Assembly: GCA_023432465.1 (NCBI GenBank)
Contig: JAEYUO010000053.1
Span: forward strand, 1 to 24,623
Reading direction: 5' to 3'
DNA length: 24,623 nt
DNA from: Planctomycetota bacterium
GTDB taxonomy: Bacteria; Planctomycetota; Phycisphaerae; Phycisphaerales; UBA1924
Below the pieces are notes generated by a model, which made no database searches, had not been told where the DNA came from, and saw nothing but the letters and a program-made list of their open reading frames with translations. Every line of letters begins with the position of its first letter. Position 1 is the stretch's first letter. This document shows, piece after piece, positions 1 to 7,003 of the stretch. The position numbers and the translations under genes were made by a program.

Positions 1-984
1 GAAGAGGCCGCCGAGGGTGGGACGGGGGGTGAGGGAGTGGGGGATTGCGGGTTCGGGGGTCGGTGCGCCGCCCCCGACTCCAGCAAGGGCCTTGAGCTCA
101 TCCTGGTAGCGGTTGAAGCCAAGTTCCTTGAGGACCGGACCCATGGCGAGCAGGTCGAGCTTGTCGGTGCGGGCGGATTCGAGCGGGAGCTCGATGGGGA
201 CATCGTGGCGGAGGGTGACGAGCTGGCGGGAGAGATCGATCTGGGCGCGATCGACGGTGCGGAGGCGCTCGCCGAGCTTGCCTTTGATCGTGGGCGCAGC
301 GGCGAGGACGGCGTCAACGGAGCCGTGCTCGGCGATGAGCTTCGCGGCGGTCTTGGGGCCGACGCCCTCGATGCCGGGGACGTTGTCCACGGTGTCGCCC
401 ATGAGGGTGAGCATGTCGATGACCTGCGGCGGGGTGAGGCCGGTTTCTTCCTTGAGTGTGTCGGCGGTGATCAGTTCGTCGTTGTGGACGTCGTAGAGCT
501 CGACCGCATGATCGCCGTCATGCAGGAGCTGCTTGAGGTCCTTGTCCTTGGAGATGATGCGGATCTTGAGGTCGGGGTGTTTGGGGCGGAGCTGGGTGAC
601 GAGGGTGGCGATGACATCGTCGGCCTCGAAGCCTTCGGCGCCGAGGATGGGCATGCCGATCTGCTTGAGCATGGCGAGGCAGCGCTCGACCTGGGGGAAG
701 AGGTCCTCGGGCGGGTCATCGCGTGTGGCTTTGTATTCGGGGTAGATCTGGCTGCGGAATGTGCCGCGGTCGCCGGAGACATCGAGCGTGACGCAGACGT
801 AGTCGGGCTTTCCGCCTTCGAGGCCGATCTTGCCCTGGCCTCGGAGGAGCTTGAGGAGCATGCCGATGAAGCCGAACGTCATGTTCGTCGGCTCCTTGGT
901 GACGGGGCTGGTCATGGGCGTACGGATGGCGTGGTAGGCGCGGAAGAACTGTGCGTAGCCGTCGATGATGTAGAGGGTGGTCAT
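1..984 (-). CDS. polA: DNA polymerase I-type 5'-3' exonuclease domain, C-terminus cut by window edge
   Basis: This is the N-terminal 5'-3' (FEN-like) exonuclease region that removes RNA primers and flaps during replication and repair. 328 codons are visible with no stop before the edge. Acidic metal-site residues are recognisable: D8 in the opening IIDGY, the FEADD block (119-123), KDKD (146-149) and DTVDN (197-201). A helix-three-turn-helix GIEGVGPKTAAKL (204-216) follows. From about residue 301 the chain becomes a Gly/Pro linker, as expected between the exonuclease and Klenow parts of PolA. A stand-alone exonuclease of about 330-350 residues cannot be excluded because the rest lies outside. 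ATG at 984 fits the family N-terminus; I see no good Shine-Dalgarno. It lies 17 nt downstream of the toxin gene and may be read from the same transcript. Confidence 0.88.
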   Translation of the reverse strand, partial: MTTLYIIDGYAQFFRAYHAIRTPMTSPVTKEPTNMTFGFIGMLLKLLRGQGKIGLEGGKPDYVCVTLDVSGDRGTFRSQIYPEYKATRDDPPEDLFPQVERCLAMLKQIGMPILGAEGFEADDVIATLVTQLRPKHPDLKIRIISKDKDLKQLLHDGDHAVELYDVHNDELITADTLKEETGLTPPQVIDMLTLMGDTVDNVPGIEGVGPKTAAKLIAEHGSVDAVLAAAPTIKGKLGERLRTVDRAQIDLSRQLVTLRHDVPIELPLESARTDKLDLLAMGPVLKELGFNRYQDELKALAGVGGGAPTPEPAIPHSLTPRPTLGGLF

Positions 985-1001
985 GAAGGTCGGCTCGCAG
1001 G

Positions 1002-1298
1002 TCAGACGATGTCGCGGGAGGCGTGGATGACGCCGAGTATGTGGACGACGTTGCCGCGAACAGCGTAGAAGATGACGTAGCCCTCGGCAGGCATGCGACG
1101 CGTAGGCTCGCCGAAGAGATCGTTGCGAGGATGCTCTCGAGAGCGAAGGGGAAACTTCTTCAGGGTGTAAATGCGGGCACGGAGCCGCTCGATGAAGCTA
1201 TGGGCTCGCTCGACCGAGTCTTCGCCGATATAGAGCGCGATCTCCTCCAAGTCTGCGGCGGCCTCGTCATCAATCACGACGTGAAAGTTTCGCGCCAC
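1002..1298 (-). CDS. ParE/RelE-superfamily toxin
   Basis: A 98-residue protein with the ParE/RelE fold signature: an N-terminal strand and helix with DLEEIALYI, a basic middle segment (RLRARIYTLKKFP), and the C-terminal strand pair GYVIFYAVRGNVVHILGVIHASRD. Family members are toxins that act on DNA gyrase (ParE) or on ribosome-bound mRNA (RelE); the sequence alone does not decide which. It starts with GTG, 3 nt after the stop codon of the antitoxin gene, so the two are almost certainly translationally coupled, in the usual antitoxin-first order. The length is normal and nothing looks truncated. Confidence 0.85.
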   Translation of the reverse strand: MARNFHVVIDDEAAADLEEIALYIGEDSVERAHSFIERLRARIYTLKKFPLRSREHPRNDLFGEPTRRMPAEGYVIFYAVRGNVVHILGVIHASRDIV

Positions 1299-1301
1299 GT
1301 T

Positions 1302-1610
1302 TCATGCACTCCGGCGGCGCGAGGTTGCCTTCTGGGAGACCTTCGCCTTGATCCGGTCGAGCACCTCATCAGCGGGCTTGGCGCGACCGGCGTTCATGTC
1401 GGCGATGCCGCGACGGACCTTCTCGACCACGGATGGACCATCGGCGAAGCGAGAGAGGTCGGCGTAGGTTTCGGGATCGAGCACGACGACAGCGGCACGA
1501 CCGTTCACAGTGAGCAACTGGGGGCGGCGGTTCTTGCGGAGCTTGCGGATGTGCTCTTTGGCATCGCGCTGGAAGTCAGTGAGGGGGTAGACATCAAGGG
1601 GGTCAATCAT
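1302..1610 (-). CDS. Phd/YefM-family antitoxin
   Basis: A 102-residue protein. The N-terminal half has the Phd/YefM DNA-binding fold pattern: YPLTDFQRDAKEHIRKLRK, then LLTVNGRAAVVVLDPETYADL. The C-terminal half is charged and helical with a very basic tail (KATSRRRSA), and would wrap the toxin. Antitoxins of this family neutralise the partner and repress their own promoter. I chose ATG 1610 because GGAGAG lies 4 nt upstream; an in-frame TTG at 1622 is the only longer alternative. A perfect inverted repeat and a -10-like element lie just upstream (1629-1656). The pair sits between the glmU-like gene and the polymerase/exonuclease gene. Confidence 0.85.
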   Translation of the reverse strand: MIDPLDVYPLTDFQRDAKEHIRKLRKNRRPQLLTVNGRAAVVVLDPETYADLSRFADGPSVVEKVRRGIADMNAGRAKPADEVLDRIKAKVSQKATSRRRSA

Positions 1611-1628
1611 GGCACTCTCCAAGCATGT

Positions 1629-1643
1629 TTATCGCAGCGATAA
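1629..1643. promoter_or_regulatory. Probable toxin-antitoxin operator (perfect inverted repeat)
   Basis: TTATCGC-A-GCGATAA is a perfect 7-bp inverted repeat with a 1-nt centre. It lies 19 nt upstream of the antitoxin ATG. On the minus strand a TATACT hexamer (1651-1656) precedes it, so the repeat would cover the transcription start. That is the expected place for an autoregulatory Phd/YefM operator. Function is inferred from position and symmetry. Confidence 0.6.
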
Positions 1644-1650
1644 CACATGG

Positions 1651-1656
1651 AGTATA
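1651..1656 (-). promoter_or_regulatory. Candidate -10 element of the toxin-antitoxin promoter
   Basis: TATACT on the minus strand matches the sigma70 -10 consensus at 5 of 6 positions. No convincing -35 hexamer is visible 16-18 nt further upstream, where the end of the glmU-like gene lies. The inferred start falls inside the inverted repeat at 1629-1643. Confidence 0.45.
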
Positions 1657-1660
1657 CAAC

Positions 1661-2887
1661 TCAACCGGGCTGCTTGCCAGCCTCGGCGAGCGAGCGCAGG
1701 CGGTCGATATACGCCGCGGAGGGTTCGAGCTTGCGGCGGGCCATGGCGGCGCGGGCGACATCGAGAAATTTGTCGAAGCGGTAGTTTCTTGAACCGGCAT
1801 CGGTGGCCCAGGTGAAGCGGCCGACGGTGCCGGAGACGGGAGCGGTGGTCGCGAACATGGAGCCGGTGTGGAGGATCGAGCCGGTCATGATGCGCGTGCA
1901 GATGGCGGTCTTGACGTGGTCGCCGATGATCGCACCGAGGAAGGTCTCGCCGGTGCGCTCGTTGGGGCCATCGGGCGCTGCGCGGCAGATGATCTCGGAA
2001 TAGGTGTTGAGGAGGTTCGAGTTTGTGGTGCCGGCGCCGAGGTTGACCCACTCGCCCACCCACGAGTCGCCGAGGAAGCCGTCGTGGGCTTTGTTGGCGT
2101 AGCCCTGGAAGACCGTGCCGCTGACTTCGCCTGCGACCTTGCAGTGCGGACCGATGGCCGTGTTGGCGCGAATGACCGCGCGGTCGAGGACGGTGGAGTG
2201 CGGGCCGATGTAGGCGGGGCCGGAGATGATCGCGCCGGGGCGGATGACGGCATGATCGGCGATGACGATGGGGCCGGATTCGCAGTCGAGGACGACTGAG
2301 GGGAAGAGGCGGGCGGATGCCGCGATAACCAGCCCCCTTTCACCGAAGGCTGTGACACCGGTGGTAAGGGCGGCGGAGTCGCCAGCGGTGAGCAGCTTGA
2401 GATCGCATGCGAGACAGGCATCACGGAACTTGCGGACATGCCATGGGCGGGCGATGAGCACGTGCTCATCGTGATAGAGGGTTGTGAACTTCGTGTAATC
2501 GCCCATCGCCGCCAGACAGTGATCGCCCGGCTTTGAGATGTGTGCGGCGATCAGATCACCAGACTGACGTTCAAGCAATACGTGGTCGGGCGGCAGTGAC
2601 CAGACATCCTCGGGCGGGAGCGGACAGCGGCCGTTGATGTGCAGTGCGCGGCTGTCTAGCTTGACATCGCCAATCCAGCCGAACCCCGGCACTCGAGTTT
2701 CGCGGCGCAGAGGGGTGATGTGTTGCGGTGCCGCCCAGACGTAGAGCGGTGAGGCGAACGTTCTGCGGACACGCTCCGCCATGGTGAGTGCGCCGATGCG
2801 GACATCGAACGCGGGGCGGAGATCGGTGAGCGGGGAGAGCTGGCCGCGGCCGTCGTCGAAGAGGATCACGGGCAAGGCGGTGGGCAT
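1661..2887 (-). CDS. GlmU-like sugar nucleotidyltransferase with left-handed beta-helix
   Basis: A 408-residue protein. The N-terminal region opens with VILFDDGRGQLSPLTDLRP, the divergent nucleotidyltransferase start of the alternative GlmU family known from Bacteroidetes and related phyla. From about residue 185 the chain becomes hexapeptide-repeat-like (IVIADHAVIRPGAI, AYIGPHSTV, AVIRANTAIGPHCKV), the left-handed beta-helix of acyltransferases, and includes NLGAGTTNSNL (282-292) as in GlmU. The likely role is UDP-GlcNAc synthesis: acetyl transfer to glucosamine-1-phosphate and then uridylylation. Substrate is inferred from family only. ATG 2887 lies 23 nt after the HxlR-type gene, so the two may share a transcript. 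The Shine-Dalgarno is weak. Confidence 0.8.
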   Translation of the reverse strand: MPTALPVILFDDGRGQLSPLTDLRPAFDVRIGALTMAERVRRTFASPLYVWAAPQHITPLRRETRVPGFGWIGDVKLDSRALHINGRCPLPPEDVWSLPPDHVLLERQSGDLIAAHISKPGDHCLAAMGDYTKFTTLYHDEHVLIARPWHVRKFRDACLACDLKLLTAGDSAALTTGVTAFGERGLVIAASARLFPSVVLDCESGPIVIADHAVIRPGAIISGPAYIGPHSTVLDRAVIRANTAIGPHCKVAGEVSGTVFQGYANKAHDGFLGDSWVGEWVNLGAGTTNSNLLNTYSEIICRAAPDGPNERTGETFLGAIIGDHVKTAICTRIMTGSILHTGSMFATTAPVSGTVGRFTWATDAGSRNYRFDKFLDVARAAMARRKLEPSAAYIDRLRSLAEAGKQPG

Positions 2888-2910
2888 GGTTCCGGAGTGT
2901 ACGGGATTAG

Positions 2911-3465
2911 CTAGGCCAGCTGCGCGACCAGCGGCGCAAGTTCCTCCCCGGGTCGGCCCAATGTGTAGAGCGGCGCGGGCGGGAACCCGTCATCGACGCG
3001 GCGGGCGACAAGCGTCGCCGCGGACAGCGTCTTGAGGGTCTGGGAGAGGGCCCGGTCGGTGATGCCGTCGAGACGCGAGGCGATGGTTGTGAAGCGGGCG
3101 GGGCTCAGGTCGGCGATGGTGTTGAGGGCCGGCAGGGACCACCGCCTAAGCGCGGCTTCGCGAAGCCGAAGCCCCCCCCGGAGGTCATCGCCGGCGGCAC
3201 AAGCGGGGGCGACGGCCGCGCCGCGACGGGTGAGGATGTACTCCGGCCGGAGGGGGTGGCCGTGGCCGGTGTTGCGGGCGGTGAGGCCGAGATCGATGAG
3301 GTGGTCGAGGGACTGACGGACAGCGCCCTGGCCCGCGTCAAGGTCGTAGCAGAGGACCGCCAAGCGAGCCCCGCCCATGCCTGCGGCATCTGCGCGGTGC
3401 AACGCCGCGAGCACGGGGAGGCTCCAGACGCGGCGGCAAAGGTTGACTAATCGTTCACTTGGCAC
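2911..3465 (-). CDS. Transcriptional regulator with two tandem HxlR-like winged helices
   Basis: About 184 residues. The C-terminal half (RWSLPALNTI ... ALSQTLKTL ... PLYTLGRPGEELAP) matches the HxlR layout: a K/RW helix, a recognition helix and a wing ending in Y-x-L-T/G. The N-terminal half repeats the plan (VWSLPVLAAL ... AVRQSLDHL ... PEYILTRRGAAVAP), so the protein looks like an internal duplication. Most HxlR proteins have one domain and dimerise. The start is uncertain: an in-frame GTG at 3474 lies only 2 nt from a TATACT -10 element, so the later GTG at 3465, close to the expected transcript 5' end, fits better. The gene is divergent from the VOC gene, which it probably controls. The coding strand carries a run of 8 G (3172-3179) in the inter-domain linker. 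Confidence 0.75.
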   Translation of the reverse strand: MPSERLVNLCRRVWSLPVLAALHRADAAGMGGARLAVLCYDLDAGQGAVRQSLDHLIDLGLTARNTGHGHPLRPEYILTRRGAAVAPACAAGDDLRGGLRLREAALRRWSLPALNTIADLSPARFTTIASRLDGITDRALSQTLKTLSAATLVARRVDDGFPPAPLYTLGRPGEELAPLVAQLA

Positions 3466-3493
3466 TTGACACACAAAGTATAGTCGCTATATT
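3466..3493 (+). promoter_or_regulatory. Sigma70-type promoter of the VOC gene
   Basis: TTGACA (3466-3471, a perfect -35) and TATATT (3488-3493, 5 of 6) are separated by 16 bp on the plus strand. This is the best sigma70-type promoter I found in the window. It overlaps the -10 of the divergent regulator gene (TATACT, 3477-3482 on the minus strand). Confidence 0.65.
3479..3491. promoter_or_regulatory. Candidate operator between the HxlR-like and VOC genes
   Basis: TATAG-TCG-CTATA is a perfect 5-bp inverted repeat with a 3-nt centre. It overlaps the -10 elements of both divergent promoters, so one bound dimer could block both. Binding by the tandem HxlR-like protein is inferred from position. 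Confidence 0.5.
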
Positions 3494-3526
3494 CGGCGAT
3501 GCAACCCCTTTCAAAAGGAGCGCCCC

Positions 3527-3904
3527 ATGCCTCTGGACCTCGGCTACAACGGCGGATTGACCATCTCGTTTCAATCGAAGGACCGGAAGAAAGCCGCGGC
3601 GTGGTACGCGGAGATGCTGGGCTTCCAGCTTCTGTACGATGTGGAGCAGATCGGGTGGTGCGAGATGGGGACGCACGTGAAGGGCGTGAATGTCGGCTTT
3701 GCGCAGAACGAGAGCCCGGCCACCAAGGGTCCGGTGCCGACGTGGGGTGTGAATGACCTCGATGCCGCGCGGGCGAAGCTTGAGAAGAAGGATGTGAAGT
3801 TCGACGGCCCGACGATCACTATGCCGGGCATGGTGAAGCTCGCGACGTTCTTTGATCCCGATGGCAACGCGAACATGTTGTTCCAGGATCTGTCGGGCCA
3901 CTGA
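3527..3904 (+). CDS. VOC-fold (glyoxalase/dioxygenase superfamily) protein
   Basis: A 125-residue single-module VOC protein. It shows the two beta-alpha-beta-beta-beta units: LTISFQSKDRKKAAAWYAEMLGF near the N-terminus and VKLATFFDPDGNANMLFQDL near the end. In metal-dependent members the latter usually reads DPDGNxxEL; here the Glu is replaced by Met, and the first-strand His also seems absent. It may therefore bind a small molecule without metal catalysis. ATG 3527 has AAAAGGAG 6 nt upstream. It lies divergent to the tandem HxlR-like regulator, a common arrangement for electrophile or drug response genes. The substrate is unknown. Confidence 0.85.
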   Translation: MPLDLGYNGGLTISFQSKDRKKAAAWYAEMLGFQLLYDVEQIGWCEMGTHVKGVNVGFAQNESPATKGPVPTWGVNDLDAARAKLEKKDVKFDGPTITMPGMVKLATFFDPDGNANMLFQDLSGH

Positions 3905-3910
3905 CCGCGC

Positions 3911-3929
3911 GGCGCCGGAATACGGCGCC
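3911..3929. terminator. Hairpin between convergent VOC and mreD genes
   Basis: GGCGCCG-GAATA-CGGCGCC is a perfect 7-bp GC-rich stem with a 5-nt loop, 6 nt after the VOC stop codon. There is no T-run on either strand, so intrinsic termination is uncertain. It could serve both convergent transcripts. Confidence 0.4.
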
Positions 3930-4036
3930 ACTGTGTGCGCTGCACGCTCGTGTCTGGGCGGCGGAACCCGCCGCGCGGATGCGGGCTTGCTGCTCGCGCC
4001 GGCTGTGCTGAACGGAGATGGCCGGCGAGCGGGCGA

Positions 4037-4600
4037 CTACTTCCGCGCTCCGAAACGGCGCTCGCGGGGGTCGTGGAAGCCGAAGAGGGGCATCATCGGG
4101 AAGAGCACGAACGCGAGCACCAAGCCAGCTGCGCCGGTGTAGATGGCGGCGAGGAGTCGCTCGCCGAGCTCGCTGAGGCCATGGAAGACATAGGCGTCGG
4201 TGTAGATCGTGCGGATGGAGTGGATGGCGACGAACACGAGTCCGGCGAGGGCCGCGGCGAGGACGGACATGGCCATCATGGTGATGGGGTTGCGGCGGTA
4301 GAGCAGGGCGCGGACGGTCAGAACGAAGTACGCCCCCGCGACATAGCCCAATGCGCAGGGGCCGACGACGACGAGTTCGCTGACGCCGTTGCTCCAGACG
4401 GTGGAGAGATCGACGGCAAGACCGATGAGCAGGGCGGTCCAGAGCGCGGCGATGGGCGGGGCGAAGAGGGCGATGAAGACGACCAGCGGAATGACCATGG
4501 AGGGGGCGATGGCGGTATGGCCGATGGCGAGGGGGGACTTGATGGCCTGTTCAAGGCCGAGAAGGACCGCCGCAGCAATGAGGACGATGGTCCATCTCAT
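4037..4600 (-). CDS. mreD: Rod shape-determining protein MreD
   Basis: A 187-residue integral membrane protein with about five or six hydrophobic helices (residues 3-20, 30-66, 80-100, 107-127 and 148-172) and a basic cytoplasmic tail (DPRERRFGARK). MreD is poorly conserved in sequence. The call rests on size, topology and its place as last gene after mreB and mreC. It works with MreC in the elongasome, linking MreB filaments to peptidoglycan synthases. Its ATG overlaps the mreC TGA (ATGA), so translation is coupled. Confidence 0.82.
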   Translation of the reverse strand: MRWTIVLIAAAVLLGLEQAIKSPLAIGHTAIAPSMVIPLVVFIALFAPPIAALWTALLIGLAVDLSTVWSNGVSELVVVGPCALGYVAGAYFVLTVRALLYRRNPITMMAMSVLAAALAGLVFVAIHSIRTIYTDAYVFHGLSELGERLLAAIYTGAAGLVLAFVLFPMMPLFGFHDPRERRFGARK

Positions 4601-5520
4601 GGCGCAGCTCCGACTGATGATGCCGCGGGCACGCGCAGGGTGACTTCGCTGACGCGGTCGATCCGGTACCTGGGCCTGATGACGATGGTGCGGATACGGA
4701 TGTTGTCGGGCGGGGTTTCGACGGCTTCGACAATGCCGATTTCGAGCATCTGCGCACTCTGTGGCCAGCGTTCATCGCCGAGCCGGACGATCATCCCGGG
4801 CTTGACGCCCGCGCTGGGGTCTCCGCCGGCGGTATCGGCGGCGGCGGTGGTTGCACCCGTGGGGAGGAGGGTCGGCTCGGTCATGAGCTGACCGGCGAGG
4901 GTTCCATCGCCGCGGGGCACGAGGAAGCACGCCGGGCCAAACTGCGTCGCGCCGAGCATGACGACACCTTTGATGGAGCCGGCGGAGGTGTCGGTGAAGG
5001 GCTGGACGGAACAGAAGCGGTCCTTGACGCCGATGACGCGGCCGACGAGGTGGACACCCCGGACGACGGCGACGGAGGCGGTTGGCTCGACACCCTCGCG
5101 CGAGCCGGCGCGGACGGTGAGCACGCGCGAGGAGAGCTCCATCGATGAGCCGATGACCGGGGCCTGGAACTGGCGGACGGGGATGGTGGGGTTGAGGTCG
5201 AGCCCCTGCTGGAGCTCGGCGATGACGCGTCGGAGCTCATCGTTCTCGGCGCGGAGCTGGTTGGTCTCGCGGAGGTAGCCGTCACGCTCCTGACGCATCA
5301 GGCTGAGGGATTCGCTCTCGTTTGGGGACAGCTCGCGGTCGGACAGGCGGAGGCTGAGGACCCATTCGAAGGGCGCGGCGATGGGGGCGAGGATGGTGCG
5401 GACCGGGCCGGAGAAGGCACCGACCCATCCGGCCACACCCGGGGGGGCGAAGGCGAGGACGATGAGCGTGAAGATCGCGGCGGTGAGGCCGGTGCGGGGA
5501 TTGATGAGGCGGCGGGACAT
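4597..5520 (-). CDS. mreC: Rod shape-determining protein MreC
   Basis: A 307-residue protein. A short basic N-terminus (SRRLINPRTG) leads into one membrane helix (about residues 12-32). A coiled coil follows (about 64-106, RQERDGYLRETNQLRAENDEL), then the periplasmic beta-barrel domain (about 115-295) with the family pattern VLTVRAGSREGVEPTASV and LVGRVIGVKDRFCSV. MreC forms periplasmic filaments that scaffold the cell-wall elongation machinery. I chose ATG 5520, which gives the usual short N-terminus; a TTG at 5565 is the longer alternative. No clear Shine-Dalgarno is visible. mreB ends 159 nt upstream, across a gap holding a long inverted repeat. Confidence 0.9.
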   Translation of the reverse strand: MSRRLINPRTGLTAAIFTLIVLAFAPPGVAGWVGAFSGPVRTILAPIAAPFEWVLSLRLSDRELSPNESESLSLMRQERDGYLRETNQLRAENDELRRVIAELQQGLDLNPTIPVRQFQAPVIGSSMELSSRVLTVRAGSREGVEPTASVAVVRGVHLVGRVIGVKDRFCSVQPFTDTSAGSIKGVVMLGATQFGPACFLVPRGDGTLAGQLMTEPTLLPTGATTAAADTAGGDPSAGVKPGMIVRLGDERWPQSAQMLEIGIVEAVETPPDNIRIRTIVIRPRYRIDRVSEVTLRVPAASSVGAAP

Positions 5521-5529
5521 GTTGGAAAA

Positions 5530-5667
5530 GGGCAAAATCGCAAACTGCCACAGGGCCAAACTCAAACCAGAGATATGCAGAGACTAGCAGAAACGAGGTG
5601 TGAATGCAGCAACGGGGCCCCTCCAGTTGAAAGGGCTTTGGCCATGTGGCGATTTGCTCTTTGGCCA
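5530..5667. repeat. Long imperfect inverted repeat in the mreB-mreC gap
   Basis: GCCACAGGGCCAAA (5547-5560) pairs with TTTGGCCATGTGGC (5637-5650) at 13 of 14 positions. The flanking GGGCAAAATCGC (5530-5541) also pairs with GCGATTTGCTC (5649-5659) with small gaps. A second TTTGGCCA lies at 5660-5667. The arms are A/C-rich, unlike the surrounding G-rich DNA. The structure lies between co-directional mreB and mreC, so it could be an mRNA processing or attenuation element, or a dispersed repeat. Confidence 0.55.
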
Positions 5668-5679
5668 TTTCGGAAGGGC

Positions 5680-6729
5680 TCAGCCTTCCATGTCGTTCTC
5701 GAGCGTGGACTTCCATTCCTCGATGTGCTCGAGGTAGATGGCGGTGCCGCGGGCGACACAGGTGAGGGGGTCCTCGGCGATGCGAACCTCGAGGCCGGTG
5801 GCGTTGGAGAGGACGCGGTCCATGCCTCGGAGGAGCGCGCCGCCGCCGGCGAGCATGATGCCGTTCTCGACGAGGTCCGCGGCAAGTTCGGGCTCGCAGC
5901 GTTCGAGGGTGCGGGTGACGGCCTCGATGATGGCGTTGACGGGCTCCTGCAGAGCCTCGCGGATCTCTTCGCTGGTGATGATGGTCTTGCGGGGGAGGCC
6001 GGAGATCATGTCGCGGCCGCGGACATCGAGGCTTGTCTCATCGCCGACGGGGGCGGCTGAGCCGACATCGATCTTGATGCGCTCGGCGGTCTGCTCGCCG
6101 ATCATCAGGTTGTACGTCTTCTTCATGTGGTTGATAATCGCTTCGTCCATGTCGTCGCCCGCGACGCGGACGGATTCACAGACGGCGATATCACCCAGGG
6201 ACATGACGGCGACTTCGGTGGTTCCGCCGCCGATATCGACGATGGCGGAGGCGGTGGGCTCGGCGAAGGGGAGGCCCGCGCCGATGGCGGCGGCGATGGG
6301 TTCCTCGATGAGGTAGGTGCGGCGGGCTCCGGCTCGCTCGGCGGAATCGAAGACGGCACGCTTCTCGACGGCGGTGATGCCGGAGGGGATGGAGATGACG
6401 ACGCGCGGACCCACGAGCCGGTTGCGGCCGTTGACCTTGCGGATGAAGTAGCTGAGCATGGCCTCGGTGATCTCAAAGTCGGAGATCACGCCGTCCTTGA
6501 GGGGACGGATGGCGGTGATGGTGCCGGGGGTCTTGCCGAGCATCTCCTTGGCGACCCAGCCGACGGCCTCCCCGTTCTTGAGGACGCGGTTGGTGCCCTT
6601 CCAGACAGCGACGACGCTGGGCTCGTTGAGAACGATGCCCTCGCCACGAACAGCGACCAGGGTATTGCACGTCCCCAGGTCGATGCCCATATCCACGCTG
6701 ACCAGACCTAGCAAGCGATCCAGGAACAA
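5680..6729 (-). CDS. mreB: Actin-like rod shape-determining protein MreB
   Basis: A 349-residue bacterial actin. ATPase motifs are all visible: DLGTCNTLV (phosphate 1; the usual DLGTANTLV with Cys for Ala), VVISIPSGITAVEKRAV, DIGGGTTEVAVMSLGDI (phosphate 2), VAGDDMDEAI and MLAGGGALLRGM (adenosine). It polymerises on the inner membrane and positions peptidoglycan synthesis. The start TTG 6729 (MFLDRLLGLVSVDMG) matches the family N-terminus, and no ATG nearby gives the full amphipathic N-terminal segment; GAGG lies about 11 nt upstream. First gene of mreBCD. No strong promoter is evident in the 290 nt upstream. Confidence 0.95.
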   Translation of the reverse strand: MFLDRLLGLVSVDMGIDLGTCNTLVAVRGEGIVLNEPSVVAVWKGTNRVLKNGEAVGWVAKEMLGKTPGTITAIRPLKDGVISDFEITEAMLSYFIRKVNGRNRLVGPRVVISIPSGITAVEKRAVFDSAERAGARRTYLIEEPIAAAIGAGLPFAEPTASAIVDIGGGTTEVAVMSLGDIAVCESVRVAGDDMDEAIINHMKKTYNLMIGEQTAERIKIDVGSAAPVGDETSLDVRGRDMISGLPRKTIITSEEIREALQEPVNAIIEAVTRTLERCEPELAADLVENGIMLAGGGALLRGMDRVLSNATGLEVRIAEDPLTCVARGTAIYLEHIEEWKSTLENDMEG

Positions 6730-6923
6730 GGTGCGGTGTGCCTCGTGTCAGAGCCTGTGCGGCGTGCCGGACCCGTCCCGGCGCAACCCCTCCCCCGAAG
6801 GACTGTTGAGTGCCCTGATGATCGGCCATTCAGGACGCAGGAGATTATGGGTCTCAGATCAAGTTCGCCAGTGTAATCGTCCATTGGGGGAGGGTTTGCA
6901 TGAAATGGAGCCAGAATGAGAAA

Positions 6924-6958
6924 GCCGCCGCGTGCCCAGGGGAAGGGACCGCGGCGGC
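6924..6958 (-). terminator. Probable intrinsic terminator of the coiled-coil gene
   Basis: GCCGCCGCG (6924-6932) and CGCGGCGGC (6950-6958) form a perfect 9-bp stem with a 17-nt loop. On the minus strand the stem is followed by TTTCTCATT, a short U-rich tract. It lies about 65 nt after the stop codon at 7024. Confidence 0.6.
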
Positions 6959-6987
6959 AGGGAAGCTTTCAGGATCGGGGGCCGGGC

Positions 6988-7003
6988 CGACCCGATCGGG
7001 TCG
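6988..7003. repeat. 16-bp perfect palindrome
   Basis: CGACCCGATCGGGTCG reads the same on both strands. It lies between the stop codon at 7024 and the terminator-like hairpin. It may be a protein-binding site or part of the 3' end structure; nothing further can be said. Confidence 0.4.

Noticed and set aside
37..1068. Plus-strand 343-codon open frame
   Set aside because: It is antisense to the exonuclease gene, which shows clear FEN/PolA motifs. The product is Gly/Asp/Glu/Val-rich and low in complexity, typical of a high-GC shadow frame.
3935..4891. Plus-strand 318-codon open frame
   Set aside because: It is antisense to mreD and mreC. The product is a Gly/Asp/Glu-rich string with no fold-like pattern.
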